Origin: Bifidobacterium pseudocatenulatum DSM 20438 = JCM 1200 = LMG 10505
Lineage (GTDB): Bacteria; Actinomycetota; Actinomycetes; Actinomycetales; Bifidobacteriaceae
Direction of reading: 5' to 3'
NCBI RefSeq assembly: GCF_001025215.1
Contig: NZ_AP012330.1
Location: 1,240,001 to 1,304,000, forward strand
DNA length: 64,000 nt
Shown piece by piece: positions 37,053 to 49,389 of the stretch. Within the stretch, counting starts at the first letter, position 1, and every line of letters begins with the position of its first letter. The notes under the pieces were generated by a model, which saw nothing but the letters and a program-made list of their open reading frames with translations, had not been told where the DNA came from and did not search any database. The translations under genes and the position numbers were made by a program.

Positions 37053-37081
37053 TTGGACGTGCCGATTGAGACCGATACAAT
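37053..37081 (+). promoter_or_regulatory. Sigma-70-type promoter for the M20 peptidase gene
   Basis: TTGGAC (37053-37058), 17-base spacer, TACAAT (37076-37081). The ATG of the peptidase gene is 69 bases further on. Confidence 0.7.
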
Positions 37082-37149
37082 GGTCATTCGTTACACGCAT
37101 ATGATCACGCTGCGTTGTTGTATGGCAGCGCGTCTTTGTAAGGAGCAAT

Positions 37150-38517
37150 ATGGCAGCTTTACCTGTCGAAGAAGTTCGATCACGAGTCGAAGCGGATTTT
37201 GACCGCATCGTCAACGTGCTTAACAAGAAAATCGCATTACAGTCCATTTCGGCAAAAGGCATCACCGCGGATCATATGAAACGATCCGCCGAATTTGTGG
37301 CCGAAGAGCTCAGCAAGGTCGGCGTAAACGCCCAAGTGGTGCAGTCCCACAATCCTAATGGCACCCCGGGCGCTTGGGAAGTCATTGGTTCGAAGATTGT
37401 CGATGAGGATGCGCCGACCGTGCTTCTGTACGCGCATCACGATGTACAGCCGGTACCCGACGCCAGCGCATGGAACACCGACCCGTTCGTCGGCACTGTA
37501 ATCGACACCCGCCTGTACGGGCGCGGCTCGGCCGACGATGGCGGCGGAATCGCCATTCATTCCGGCGCATTGCAGGCGCTCGGCGACGATTTGAAGGTCA
37601 ATATCAAAGTCTTCATCGAAGGCGAAGAGGAAATGGGATCGCCAAGCTTCATTCCCTTCATCGAGGAGCATAAGGACGAATTCGATTCCGATGTGATCAT
37701 CGTCGCCGACTCGGGCAATTGGTCCGCTGAAATCCCCTCGCTCACCACGTCGCTGCGAGGCAATACCGATATTGACGTGCACGTCAAGGCGCTGCATCAT
37801 CCGGTGCACTCCGGTCAGTACGGCGGACCGATCCTCGATGCGAACACGCTTGCCTCCATGCTGATCGCTTCCATGTATGACGAGCATGGCGATTTGGTGG
37901 TACCGGGCGTCGCCTCAGAAGATCCAATCGGCGGACTGCAGCGAGATATGGATGAGGCAACCGTGCGTACGGACGCCGGCATCGTCGATTCCTACCGTCT
38001 GGCCGGCACCGGTTCTTTGGCCGCACGTCTGTGGACCAAGCCGAGCGTGACCGTCATCGGCTTCGATGCTCATCCAGTGGAGGGATCGTTCAACGTGATC
38101 TCCCCTGAAACGACGTTCCGTCTCAGCCTGCGCACCGCTCCAAACCAGCGTCCGGAAGAGGCTCAGGAAGCACTTGCCAGGTTCATGGTCGAGCATGCTC
38201 CGTTTGGCGCCGAAGTGTGGGTCGACAAGCTTGATAATGGCATGGGTTGGGCCATGGATCCAAATGCCGAGGCTACCAAAGACGCCATGGACGCCATGGA
38301 AGAGGCGTTTGGCGTGGCTCCGGTCAATAAGGGCGAAGGTGGCTCGATTCCGTTCATTCCGGAATTGCAGCGTATTTTCCCGGACGCGCAGGTACTGGTC
38401 ACCGGTCCCGAGGATCCGAAGGCCAACGCGCACAGCCCGAACGAATCCATCAGTCTTCCCAGCCTGAAAAACAATGTGATCACCGAAGCGCTGCTGCTTG
38501 ACAAGCTTGCCAAGTAG
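37150..38517 (+). CDS. M20-family metallodipeptidase
   Basis: A 455-residue Zn-peptidase of the carnosinase/PepV-like dipeptidase group. The metal ligands are visible in order: the H of VLLYAHHDVQPVP with its catalytic Asp two residues on, the bridging Asp in YGRGSADDGGGIAIHSGA, the catalytic Glu pair FIEGEEEMGSP, the Asp of IIVADSGNW and a final His in KANAHSPNESI. The dimerisation lid occupies about residues 195-310. Start ATG 37150 follows AAGGAGCAAT. There is no signal peptide, so it acts in the cytoplasm on imported peptides. Confidence 0.92.
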   Translation: MAALPVEEVRSRVEADFDRIVNVLNKKIALQSISAKGITADHMKRSAEFVAEELSKVGVNAQVVQSHNPNGTPGAWEVIGSKIVDEDAPTVLLYAHHDVQPVPDASAWNTDPFVGTVIDTRLYGRGSADDGGGIAIHSGALQALGDDLKVNIKVFIEGEEEMGSPSFIPFIEEHKDEFDSDVIIVADSGNWSAEIPSLTTSLRGNTDIDVHVKALHHPVHSGQYGGPILDANTLASMLIASMYDEHGDLVVPGVASEDPIGGLQRDMDEATVRTDAGIVDSYRLAGTGSLAARLWTKPSVTVIGFDAHPVEGSFNVISPETTFRLSLRTAPNQRPEEAQEALARFMVEHAPFGAEVWVDKLDNGMGWAMDPNAEATKDAMDAMEEAFGVAPVNKGEGGSIPFIPELQRIFPDAQVLVTGPEDPKANAHSPNESISLPSLKNNVITEALLLDKLAK

Positions 38518-38551
38518 CGGATATCACATATCTTTTGAGAAAAACAACGGG

Positions 38552-38604
38552 CAAATGCGAAGGGCGTTCCATTCCATACAACGAATGAAACGCCCTTCGC
38601 AAAT
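38552..38604. terminator. Bidirectional terminator between the M20 gene and the ECF T gene
   Basis: TGCGAAGGGCGTTCCATTC (38556-38574) pairs with GAATGAAACGCCCTTCGCA (38583-38601) with one mismatch. It lies between convergent genes. Confidence 0.85.
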
Positions 38605-38649
38605 CCGCCGCGCATTCAACAAACCTCGTACTGCGCAGCCCTGCTCCGA

Positions 38650-39492
38650 TTAATTGCCAGTGCCGGTAAAAGCCCAATGCCAGTAACCGGTGAAATAAGC
38701 GCAAGACAACGCAATCACTGGCACTGCCACACAAATCGCATAAAACAGCCAGTCGACGGCGTTCAAACGTGATTCCCGGGCCTGACTACGTGGAGCATCC
38801 GATCCGAAAGCACGCGCCTCCATGGCGGTGGCAAGCTTCGTGCCGCGTCGAATCGACACAACCAATAGGCTGAACGCTTGGGAAAATACGCGCTTGATGG
38901 CGCTACCGTCGCCTAGTCCACGAGAGCGGCGGGATTGCCCAAGCGCACGCCAATCATCCTGCAGCAACGTGAACATGCGCATGCCAGCCAAACCGCCATA
39001 TACGAATCGTGACGGCAAATGCAGAATCTGCACCAAACCATCGGCCAGATCGGTCGGGTCAAGGCCAAGCGCGAGGATCACGCCGGGAACGGCAATGGCC
39101 GCCACACGTAGGAACGTGGCCACCGCCAAATACAACGATCCCTGCGAGACCACAATGACATTACCAAGATTGACCAGCACGGCACCGGAGGTTTTGCCAT
39201 ACAATGACACGGAAATGAAGCTTCCCGAAGCTGCGACCCATACCGGCCAGGTTTTACGAAGCACCGTCCATGGAGCGACGCCTCCAATCCAGAGCAGCAG
39301 CATCTCCAACGCAAACGCCACCGATGCGGAAACCACATCCAACGTCACGAACATGGGAATGCACAATATCAGCGCACCGATGAAACGACTGACCGGATTA
39401 ATCTTCGCTACAAACCATGACGGCGACGCCGGCTTGGCGTCATCATGACGTTCCCTATGCGGCACCACGCTGATAGTTTTCAACTGTTCCAT
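38650..39492 (-). CDS. ykoC: ECF transporter T component (YkoC-like)
   Basis: Transmembrane coupling subunit of an energy-coupling-factor importer, 280 residues with about six spans. The cytoplasmic coupling helices show the two family motifs, here SRRSRGLGDG and MEARAFGS (the Ala/Ser-Arg-x type). FVYGGLAGMRMFTLLQDDW is the helix before them. It starts one base after the stop of the ATPase gene, indicating coupling. Downstream of an S and a double-ATPase gene under a TPP riboswitch, it completes a YkoEDC-like thiamin-precursor transporter. Confidence 0.88.
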   Translation of the reverse strand: MEQLKTISVVPHRERHDDAKPASPSWFVAKINPVSRFIGALILCIPMFVTLDVVSASVAFALEMLLLWIGGVAPWTVLRKTWPVWVAASGSFISVSLYGKTSGAVLVNLGNVIVVSQGSLYLAVATFLRVAAIAVPGVILALGLDPTDLADGLVQILHLPSRFVYGGLAGMRMFTLLQDDWRALGQSRRSRGLGDGSAIKRVFSQAFSLLVVSIRRGTKLATAMEARAFGSDAPRSQARESRLNAVDWLFYAICVAVPVIALSCAYFTGYWHWAFTGTGN

Positions 39493-39493
39493 C

Positions 39494-40984
39494 TCACTCC
39501 CCCTCGCTTACGAGAATGCGACGCGCACCCAGCGCTTCGATCAACGGCTCGTCATGAGTGACCATGATGACGGAACAGCCCGCGTCGCGCGCGCCCGCTA
39601 TCAGCCTGACCATTTCCGTCCATGTGGTGAAATCCTGACCGAATGTCGGCTCGTCCATCACCAACACCTTCGGCGCCGCGGCAAGCATGGACGCCACGGA
39701 AAGGCGACGCTTCTCGCCGCCGGATAACGTGAATGGATTGGCTGGGGCGAACCGCTTGAGATTCAGCCGTTCTAGCATCATATCGGCGATGGCGTAGGCC
39801 TCGTCATCGGTTTTCCCCATGGATTTAGGACCGACTGCCACTTCGTCGCGCACGCTGGACGTGACGAACTGGTGTTCCGGCTCTTGGAACACCATGCCGA
39901 TTCGCCCAAGAAGATCCCTGCTTTTCCATGTGAAGACGTTGTTCTCCCTATGTGCGGGAACCATGCTTTCATCCATACTTACCCGACCGGAAATCGGCTT
40001 GAGCAAGCCAGCCAAAGTCAAAGCGAGCGTGGATTTTCCCACGCCGTTTTTGCCGGTCAGGGCGGTAATCTCGCCGGCATGGAACGCGAGGTTCACACGC
40101 TCGCCAAGAGCGAATTCACGTCCGAAGCTGAGATCCTCGGTTCGCAGAACAACATTTCCCGACGATTGATTGGATTCGGGAATATGGCTTTCGACGGTGC
40201 GCCCCGGAACCCAGGCACCACCTTTTGTCAATACCGGCGCCATGCTGCCAAACACTTCTTCCGGAGTGCCGTCGGCGATGACTCCGCTGACATGCGAATC
40301 GGATTCCGGCTTACCAAGCACAATGACACGATCCACCAAATCAAGCCATACGTCGATATGATGCTCCACCACCACCAAGGTTTCATGGGTTCGGTCAAGC
40401 ACACCACGTACCGCATCATGCACTTCCTTGACGCCTTCCGGATCAAGGTTGGCGGTCGGCTCGTCAAGCAACAGCAGCCCGGGATGCATGGCGAGTACAC
40501 CAGCCAAAGCCAGACGTTGACGCTGCCCGCCAGAAAGCCTGCGTGTGGAACGATCGAGTTTCATATAGCCAAGTCCAACAATGTCGAGTGATGAACGGAC
40601 CCTGCTCCAAATCTCATTTTTTGGCAGATTCAGATTTTCACAACCAAAAGCAGTATCATCTCCCACACGTTCCAGAATCGTCTGCGCATCGGGATCCTGC
40701 AATACCAATCCTGAGCGCCCACGCGAATGACGGGCATCCGTTCCGTCAATCAGCAGCTCACCCTCGAGTTCGCCTTCATCATCACCGCCGAGCACGCCGG
40801 CAAGACCGGCCATCAACGTCGATTTTCCGGCACCGGAAGCGCCCAACAGCAACACGCGCTCCCCCGGCTGTATGGTGAAATCCACATGCCTTAACGCAAA
40901 ATCCTTACGTGAGGCATGCCGCCATCCCCAATCGCGCGCGACCACCCCGGCTGCGGAAAACGGTTTTCCTGCATCAGTACCCAT
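39494..40984 (-). CDS. ykoD: ECF transporter double ATPase (YkoD-like)
   Basis: Two ABC ATPase domains in one chain of about 496 residues. The first has Walker A GASGAGKSTLM, signature LSGGQRQRLALAG and Walker B LLLLDEPTANLDPEG. The second has LTGKNGVGKSTLALTLAG, LSGGEKRRLSVASM and VLVMDEPTFGQDF. Both domains look catalytically complete. Several in-frame ATGs exist upstream of 40984; this one (MGTDAGKPFS) has GAAAGAA about six bases before it, and others lack spacing. A strong hairpin lies between it and the S-component gene. Confidence 0.88.
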   Translation of the reverse strand: MGTDAGKPFSAAGVVARDWGWRHASRKDFALRHVDFTIQPGERVLLLGASGAGKSTLMAGLAGVLGGDDEGELEGELLIDGTDARHSRGRSGLVLQDPDAQTILERVGDDTAFGCENLNLPKNEIWSRVRSSLDIVGLGYMKLDRSTRRLSGGQRQRLALAGVLAMHPGLLLLDEPTANLDPEGVKEVHDAVRGVLDRTHETLVVVEHHIDVWLDLVDRVIVLGKPESDSHVSGVIADGTPEEVFGSMAPVLTKGGAWVPGRTVESHIPESNQSSGNVVLRTEDLSFGREFALGERVNLAFHAGEITALTGKNGVGKSTLALTLAGLLKPISGRVSMDESMVPAHRENNVFTWKSRDLLGRIGMVFQEPEHQFVTSSVRDEVAVGPKSMGKTDDEAYAIADMMLERLNLKRFAPANPFTLSGGEKRRLSVASMLAAAPKVLVMDEPTFGQDFTTWTEMVRLIAGARDAGCSVIMVTHDEPLIEALGARRILVSEGE

Positions 40985-41040
40985 GAATCGTTCTTTCATT
41001 CCTTTTGCATTTGACATTCGCAAGGCGAACACGCATCAAA

Positions 41041-41083
41041 GAAGTCCCGTATCCACTCACCGTGAATGCGATACGGGACTTCA
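41041..41083 (-). terminator. Intercistronic hairpin between S and ATPase genes of the TPP-controlled ECF operon
   Basis: GAAGTCCCGTATC pairs perfectly with GATACGGGACTTC over a 16-base loop. It lacks a long T-run on the minus strand, so it may be a partial terminator or an mRNA-stability element. It would make the S component in excess over the ATPase. Confidence 0.6.
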
Positions 41084-41094
41084 CAAACGAATCG

Positions 41095-41709
41095 TCAGAC
41101 CAGTTCCTGCGTGCGGCCGGATTCGAAACGGTCAAGCACGCCGGTTTTGGCGATGGCCACCTGTAGGAAATACATCACCATCCCGGCGAGCACTGCACCG
41201 GAAATGATGGAGGTGCCTAGGTAGATACTGGCACGCACCGTGCTCCAGGCCGGGTTGGTGATCCAGTAGTACAGACCGCAGCCTATACCTGCGAAGGCGC
41301 CGGCAATGGTGGTGGACAGCAGGTCCCACTTCCTGTAGGCAAAGACTGCGAAGCCGATTTCCGCGCCAAAGCCCTGCATGATGCCGACGATCAGTGAGCC
41401 GCCGACACCCCACTGGTTGCCCATGGTGAGCTCAAGCGCGGCGGCAAGGGTTTCCGCGAACAACGCGGCACCAGGTTTGCGCACGATAATGGCCGCCAAA
41501 GGACCTGCGAACAGCCAAAAGGCGTTAAGCAATCCTTCAAAACCAGGGGTCACCGCTCCGAAGAGAGCCAGTGGTGCGGTACAGACAATGTCCCAGCCCC
41601 AGAAGATCACACCGGACGCAACGGCAATGATGGCAGCCACGACAATATCGACTACACGCCACTTGTTGTTGTGCTTGCGCACTACGGAAGACTGCTTTTC
41701 TTCAATCAT
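41095..41709 (-). CDS. ykoE: ECF transporter S component, thiamin/HMP type (YkoE-like)
   Basis: Substrate-binding membrane subunit of 204 residues with about six spans. The sequence WRVVDIVVAAIIAVASGVIF and the loop LTMGNQWGVGGSLIVGIMQG match the YkoE family, which imports the thiamin precursor hydroxymethylpyrimidine or thiamin. Specificity is supported by the TPP riboswitch immediately upstream. The ATG at 41709 (MIEEKQSSV) follows GAGAAAGG; the frame is open 50 codons further up but overlaps the riboswitch and is not coding. Confidence 0.9.
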   Translation of the reverse strand: MIEEKQSSVVRKHNNKWRVVDIVVAAIIAVASGVIFWGWDIVCTAPLALFGAVTPGFEGLLNAFWLFAGPLAAIIVRKPGAALFAETLAAALELTMGNQWGVGGSLIVGIMQGFGAEIGFAVFAYRKWDLLSTTIAGAFAGIGCGLYYWITNPAWSTVRASIYLGTSIISGAVLAGMVMYFLQVAIAKTGVLDRFESGRTQELV

Positions 41710-41753
41710 AGGATATGTGCCTTTCTCTCTTTGACAAGGCACGGGAATGGAGA

Positions 41754-41838
41754 GACGTCCGTGCGCCGGCATTACCCGGTATACGTTCATACGGTCGAAG
41801 CGTTTGCTTCCTCTCAGCCATACGGCCCCCGTGTCTGC
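41754..41838 (-). promoter_or_regulatory. TPP riboswitch (thi-box) controlling ykoEDC
   Basis: On the minus strand the order of conserved elements is CGGGGGCC, GGCTGAGAGGAAGC, a short hairpin, GACCGTATGAACGTATACC, GGGTAATGCCGGCG and CACGGA. This is the canonical thiamin-pyrophosphate aptamer, although the usual GAACCTGATC is GAACGTATAC here. It ends about 45 bases before the ykoE start, so control of translation initiation is likely. Confidence 0.9.
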
Positions 41839-41843
41839 GCTTG

Positions 41844-41872
41844 ATACTACACAAGGCACAAGATTTTCACAA
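41844..41872 (-). promoter_or_regulatory. Promoter of the riboswitch-controlled ykoEDC operon
   Basis: On the minus strand TTGTGA (41872-41867), 17-base spacer, TAGTAT (41849-41844). The expected transcription start falls just before the TPP aptamer. Confidence 0.7.
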
Positions 41873-41992
41873 GGGCCGTTTCATTTTCGCTTCGTTTCCG
41901 GTATGGAATACGCTCGGTTTTTTGCAATGGCCTGTCTTCGCGGGTTTCCCTCCCATACTGAATGCAGTACGGGAACACGGTTCCATAGAGTT

Positions 41993-43114
41993 TTACAGGG
42001 GCCTGCGCATCAACGATTCAGCTAGGTTCCTGAATGTCTCGCCAATATCGTCGGCACGTAATGAGCCATCCTCATTCAGCACGGCCGGACGTCCGGCCTC
42101 ACCAGTCTCCCTCAATTCCGGTTCCAACGGAAGCTGAGCTAGCAAAGGAACGTCATAACCGAGGCTTTCGGTCAGCTGTTCCGACACGCGCGCGCCGCCG
42201 CCTTCGCCGAAAATCCGCAGACGTTCACCCTTGTGCTCGTAATAGCTCATGTTTTCCACAACACCACGCACTTTCATCGGCACCTGCAGCGTCACCAGGC
42301 CGGAGCGGACCGCGATGTCGGATGCGGATGGCTGCGGCGTGGTGACCACCACCAGTTCCGCGTTCGGCAAGGCCTGGGCCACGGAAATCGCCATATCGCC
42401 GGTGCCTGGAGCCAAGTCAAGCAGAAGCACGTCGGGCTCACCCCACCACACGTCTGAAAGGAACTGTTCGAGCGAACGCTGCAGTCTCGGCCCTCTCCAA
42501 AGGATCGCGCGATCGGCGCCCGCAAACATGCCGATGGAAATCAATTTCGTTCCCCAAGCGGTGACGGGCATGAGCATGCCATTCAGATTGGTGGGTTGCG
42601 CGTGCACGCCGAACAGTCGCGGCAGCGAGAATCCATAGATGTCGGCATCAATGGCAGCCGTATCATAACCGAGCGCCGCGAAAGTGGCGGCAAGATTCGC
42701 GGTGACGGACGATTTGCCGACACCGCCCTTGCCGGATGCTATGGCGAAAATACGGGTTTTGATGCCCGGCTTGTTGAAGGGATTCTGCTTGCGCTCGGCT
42801 TTGAGACCGGCAACGAGTTGGGTGAGCTTGTCTTGGCTCATAGATCCGACTTCGATGCGCGGCAGCAGCGTTGCATCCGGGTAGGATGCCACCGCTCCGT
42901 TGATCTGGTTGGTGATGGTCTGCGATAATGGGCAGCCTTCTACCGTCAGTTCGACCTCCACACGAACCTCATAGGTGTTCGCCTTACCTTCCACCGGTAT
43001 CGCATCGATGGCTGCGATCATGCCCAGATCAGTCACAGATCGACCCAGTTCCGGGTCGATTACTTTGCTGAGTCGCTCATAGATGCGCGCTTCGATGGTG
43101 CGCTCGTCGGTCAT
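41993..43114 (-). CDS. Mrp/NBP35-family iron-sulfur carrier ATPase
   Basis: A 373-residue P-loop ATPase that carries and delivers Fe-S clusters (ApbC/Mrp family). The N-terminal ~95 residues are a DUF59/MIP18 domain (RLSKVIDPELGRSVTDLGMI). The deviant Walker A is FAIASGKGGVGKSSVTANLA, followed by AAIDADIYGFSLP and DVLLLDLAPGTGD. The C-terminal cluster-binding CxxC of classical Mrp is not visible (VENMSYYEHKGERLRIFGEG stands in its place). The ATG at 43114 follows AAAGGAGGAACC. It is flanked by the ligase gene upstream on the same strand. Confidence 0.9.
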   Translation of the reverse strand: MTDERTIEARIYERLSKVIDPELGRSVTDLGMIAAIDAIPVEGKANTYEVRVEVELTVEGCPLSQTITNQINGAVASYPDATLLPRIEVGSMSQDKLTQLVAGLKAERKQNPFNKPGIKTRIFAIASGKGGVGKSSVTANLAATFAALGYDTAAIDADIYGFSLPRLFGVHAQPTNLNGMLMPVTAWGTKLISIGMFAGADRAILWRGPRLQRSLEQFLSDVWWGEPDVLLLDLAPGTGDMAISVAQALPNAELVVVTTPQPSASDIAVRSGLVTLQVPMKVRGVVENMSYYEHKGERLRIFGEGGGARVSEQLTESLGYDVPLLAQLPLEPELRETGEAGRPAVLNEDGSLRADDIGETFRNLAESLMRRPL

Positions 43115-43207
43115 GGTTCCTCCTTTAGCCGCGTACCAGACTAGCGTCTGGAGACGCGGCATGCCAGAGCTTTCTTGCGATTACGTTGCCAGTTTGACGT
43201 GCCGGTA

Positions 43208-45940
<2,733 letters not shown>

Positions 45941-46008
45941 TTATCGCACAAATGTTCGATTTACTGCATCGCCAACGTCTGTTTGGCGCACTGCGGAAAG
46001 CACGCCGT

Positions 46009-49000
46009 TCAGTTGTTCAACGACCTCAGGAACTGCATCTGCACCACGTCGGCACCGTCGCGCTCCTCGTCATCCATCCTTGAAGCGGCAACCGAAAGCG
46101 TACGTGCCGGCACGAACATGCCTTCATCCACACAGACCCGCGCGGCCTTGCGTACCAAGGATGCGACCTGGGTATTGGGCCATACCGGCAGTCCCGCTTG
46201 GGTAAGCACGTGCATGGCTTCCGGAACGTCGGTGGGCACCGGAATGCATTGCGATTGCGCGCGTCCGATCAATTCCTGCAGCTCGCTCTCCAGCATGGCG
46301 ATTCGCCCGGGGGCAATCTCCTCGCTCATGATGTACGCGGCGGCCGCGATGTCGAAGTGGTCGCACATCCATTCCGCATAGGCGAGTCTGTAATAGGCGA
46401 ACGACGCATCCTCACGGTCAAGTGCGACGTGCAACGCGTTGAGGCAAGCCGCTCTGGCCGGATCCCAATCCTCGGCGCGCGCCAGTTGAACCGCCAGCTT
46501 GAGATGGGAAAGCGGGTAGGCCGGCGCATATCGCACCATCGCATTGAGATGCGGCAACGCGGCCTTCACGCCTTTGACCTGTGCAAGCACGTCGGCGAGT
46601 TCCATATGCGCGTAGAACAGATTGTCCGGAATCAGCACGGTCCGTTCGCCTTCCGTGGCGAACATGCGATTGTAGATGACGCGTTCCGCATACGAGTTGA
46701 AATACCGCGGCACGCCCGGATTCGAAGCGAACAGTCGGTCCATTCGCTCCAACGCCGCTTCGGCCAGTTCCACGCTTTGGTCGACCTGTCCTGAGAACAG
46801 CAGGTCTCTCGCCTTGATGCGTTCCGCGTCAAGCTCGTCGGCCAAGCGGAAGGAGAAGTCCGGAGTGTCTTTGCCATCGATGAGCGCACTCGTCACCTGC
46901 GGAGCCAACGACGTCAATTCCGGGTCGGCAATGGTGTTGATGACGTCCATGGCCTGCTTTGCCTTGGCCACCGATTCCAGATGGGAGTCCTGCGCGATTC
47001 TGTGGAATTCGCCAACCGCGCGCTGCAGCAGGTCGACGCGCTGAATGGACAACCCCGACATGTCACGGCAGCCGAACAGCTGTGCCGTGTCATGGTCGAA
47101 TATGGCGTCGGAAAGCTCAGGCTCCTCCTGACTTCCGGATGGGGAGAAACGACTATCGCGCAAATCGAACGTGGCGTCCACTGGCTTCAATGCGCCGAGG
47201 CCGTCCACATCCATTTCCGCATCGAACATACGGTATGTGCCTGTTGGATCAGACAATCCGCACTCGCCCAGACGCTCCATGAATTCGCTTCTGGTGAAGG
47301 TGACCGTCACCAGATTGCGTACGGTCGGATTCTTGCGAAGCTGGCTTAATGGATCATCACCATTCCCATCGAAATCGCCGAAGCCGATCAGTCCCGCGTC
47401 AAGAGCGCCATCATGCACGCCCTGTGCGGAACCGTCGTCCATGCTAGAGGAATCGTCCGCAATCTCGTCGGGAACCGCGAACGTCACTTCGTCGAAGTCG
47501 ATATCCCGCATCAGATCCTCGAATTGGCTGTTCAACGCATCATCCGTATCCTCGGAGTTGACGCCATCAACGCCCATGTCGGCGGATCTCGGCGCCACCG
47601 GACGGGACGGGTCTCCGTGGAAATCGCCGTCCTTCGGATCGGCCTTGGACCCAGAAACACCCATATCTCCAGTACGAATGCGTTCGAAAGCCGCCAAAGC
47701 CTCGCTCATCAGCTCGCTGATGGCGGAATCCTGCTCGGCCACGGCCTCTTCCAAACCAATCGAATCGATATGCATCGACACACGCTGTATGCCCGGATCG
47801 GCGCCAAAACTCAACGCGGCCATCATCAGTCCAACACGCAGATTGTAGTCCGCGCTCATGCGGGCGCGTTCGGCGTCCGTCATATCCACCCATGCGTGGC
47901 GGGACACGTCATATTTGGTGGATGGCATCATGGAAACGCCGGCAGAGGTGAAACCGATGGCCATATTGCCGTCTCGGAGACTGCATCGGAAGTCCACGTC
48001 GAAGCGGTATGGCAGGCGCATGCTGCGCAATAGTCTCGACATTGTCTGGCGGTATACCCATTCCGAACCGCCTTCGGCTCCGAAGGCGGTACCATCCTCG
48101 CCGTCCTTCGTGTTTTCGGCGATGGAACGTCTGGTTTCCGCGGCGATGTCCACCAGGCGCATGACGGCTTGGACGCCGTCATCCTGCTGTGAGTCGAGGA
48201 TCGCGCCGAATTCGTCGTCCGGTTTCAATGCGATCAGCGCCGGATTTTCCAGTAGCGCCATGTCGATTTGCGCGGCTTCCGCGCGGGTTACGGTGTCTTC
48301 TGTGGGCAGCTTGCCGATACGGGCGTTGCGTTCCAGCCATGAACTGACTGCGGCGAAACGGTTGAGGTTGCCTTCGATGTTCAGCGCGCGCAGCGATGCC
48401 GAGAACGGCAGTGTGGAATCCCAAGCGAAGAAATAGCAGCCCGAGTAGCTGGACGTGTATAGGTGCAATGGTTCCGCGCCGTGTACTGCTTCGAGCCCTT
48501 GGTCTTTGTCAAGGGCGCCTGCCTCGCGCATGAGGTCGGCGAAATAATCCTCAAGTCCGGATGCGCGCATGCCATGGGAGCGTGCGCTCATCGTGTCTCT
48601 GATGGATCGGCGGATCGCGCCCATCGGCGCCTCTCGGTTGAGCCTGCGGAAGATGTTGCCCGTGCCGAATCCCACGAGTAGCCCGTTCATTTGCGGCAGC
48701 ATGTAGGCTGCGAAGAATGCGATGGTGATGGCATCCCTGTATTCCAGATCGAATCGCATGGTTTCCGGCAGGTTGGCACGCATCTGTTCGAGCGTGTAGC
48801 GGTTGCCGACTTTCAGCCAGGATGCGAGCCACATCATGCGGCCATCGGGCATGCGTCCCACGACACCGCCTTGCGACGCGCGCACCATCTTCGGCGCGCC
48901 GTTTGTCGCGTGTCCGAATCGTGGACCGTCTGGCAGGGTGAGGGTTTCTTCTTTGACGAATATGAATCGTGGTTCCAGATCCTGCACGTCCATTTCGGGA

Positions 49001-49332
49001 TTGGTGCCCGCGAAGACGCGTGCTTTGCTGTCGGCGAGCGCGATTTGCGCGAAGTGGTTGTTGTCGGTGAATAGTCCGATGGAGAAGGCTTTGCCTTGGG
49101 TTTGTGGCAGTTGCGCCCAGCCGAGTTGGAGTGTGCTTGGTATGCCTTCGAAGCCTTTGATGATGTGTCGTTTGATGAGTGGGTTGAGTTTGATGGCGTT
49201 GCGGGTGAGTTCATCGACGATGTCGTCTGGCGTGTCGAGGGCTTTGCCGAAGGGGTTGGCGTCGGCGGTGTTGTGGGGGTGTTTGTTGTGGTTGATGAGT
49301 TGTCGTACCCCTTGCATGGCGTGGTTGAGCAT
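46009..49332 (-). CDS. Very large protein of unknown function with TPR-like C-terminus
   Basis: About 1,107 residues with no domain I can name. Residues ~20-330 form an apparently globular part with a hydrophobic stretch (AITIAFFAAYMLPQMNGLLV). The middle (~520-660) is acidic and Asp/Ser-rich, hence probably disordered. The C-terminal ~300 residues are helical with TPR-like spacing (FSGQVDQSVELAEAALERMD; AYPLSHLKLAVQLARAEDWD; YRLAYAEWMCDHFDIAAAAY). No signal peptide is seen. ATG 49332 (MLNHAMQGV) has AAGGA six bases upstream; ATGs at 49389 and 49398 would add a His/Pro-rich leader. Its first ~110 codons almost all end in C or A, unlike the rest. It is divergent from the membrane-protein gene. 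Confidence 0.85.
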   Translation of the reverse strand: MLNHAMQGVRQLINHNKHPHNTADANPFGKALDTPDDIVDELTRNAIKLNPLIKRHIIKGFEGIPSTLQLGWAQLPQTQGKAFSIGLFTDNNHFAQIALADSKARVFAGTNPEMDVQDLEPRFIFVKEETLTLPDGPRFGHATNGAPKMVRASQGGVVGRMPDGRMMWLASWLKVGNRYTLEQMRANLPETMRFDLEYRDAITIAFFAAYMLPQMNGLLVGFGTGNIFRRLNREAPMGAIRRSIRDTMSARSHGMRASGLEDYFADLMREAGALDKDQGLEAVHGAEPLHLYTSSYSGCYFFAWDSTLPFSASLRALNIEGNLNRFAAVSSWLERNARIGKLPTEDTVTRAEAAQIDMALLENPALIALKPDDEFGAILDSQQDDGVQAVMRLVDIAAETRRSIAENTKDGEDGTAFGAEGGSEWVYRQTMSRLLRSMRLPYRFDVDFRCSLRDGNMAIGFTSAGVSMMPSTKYDVSRHAWVDMTDAERARMSADYNLRVGLMMAALSFGADPGIQRVSMHIDSIGLEEAVAEQDSAISELMSEALAAFERIRTGDMGVSGSKADPKDGDFHGDPSRPVAPRSADMGVDGVNSEDTDDALNSQFEDLMRDIDFDEVTFAVPDEIADDSSSMDDGSAQGVHDGALDAGLIGFGDFDGNGDDPLSQLRKNPTVRNLVTVTFTRSEFMERLGECGLSDPTGTYRMFDAEMDVDGLGALKPVDATFDLRDSRFSPSGSQEEPELSDAIFDHDTAQLFGCRDMSGLSIQRVDLLQRAVGEFHRIAQDSHLESVAKAKQAMDVINTIADPELTSLAPQVTSALIDGKDTPDFSFRLADELDAERIKARDLLFSGQVDQSVELAEAALERMDRLFASNPGVPRYFNSYAERVIYNRMFATEGERTVLIPDNLFYAHMELADVLAQVKGVKAALPHLNAMVRYAPAYPLSHLKLAVQLARAEDWDPARAACLNALHVALDREDASFAYYRLAYAEWMCDHFDIAAAAYIMSEEIAPGRIAMLESELQELIGRAQSQCIPVPTDVPEAMHVLTQAGLPVWPNTQVASLVRKAARVCVDEGMFVPARTLSVAASRMDDEERDGADVVQMQFLRSLNN

Positions 49333-49389
49333 GGTCCGTCCTTGGTGTGGATGGTGTGCTGATGGCGATGCTGGTGTGAGGTGTGACAT

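Noticed and set aside
41710..41859. N-terminal extension of the YkoE-like protein
   Set aside because: These 50 codons coincide with a recognisable TPP aptamer and leader RNA. The protein family starts at the ATG at 41709.
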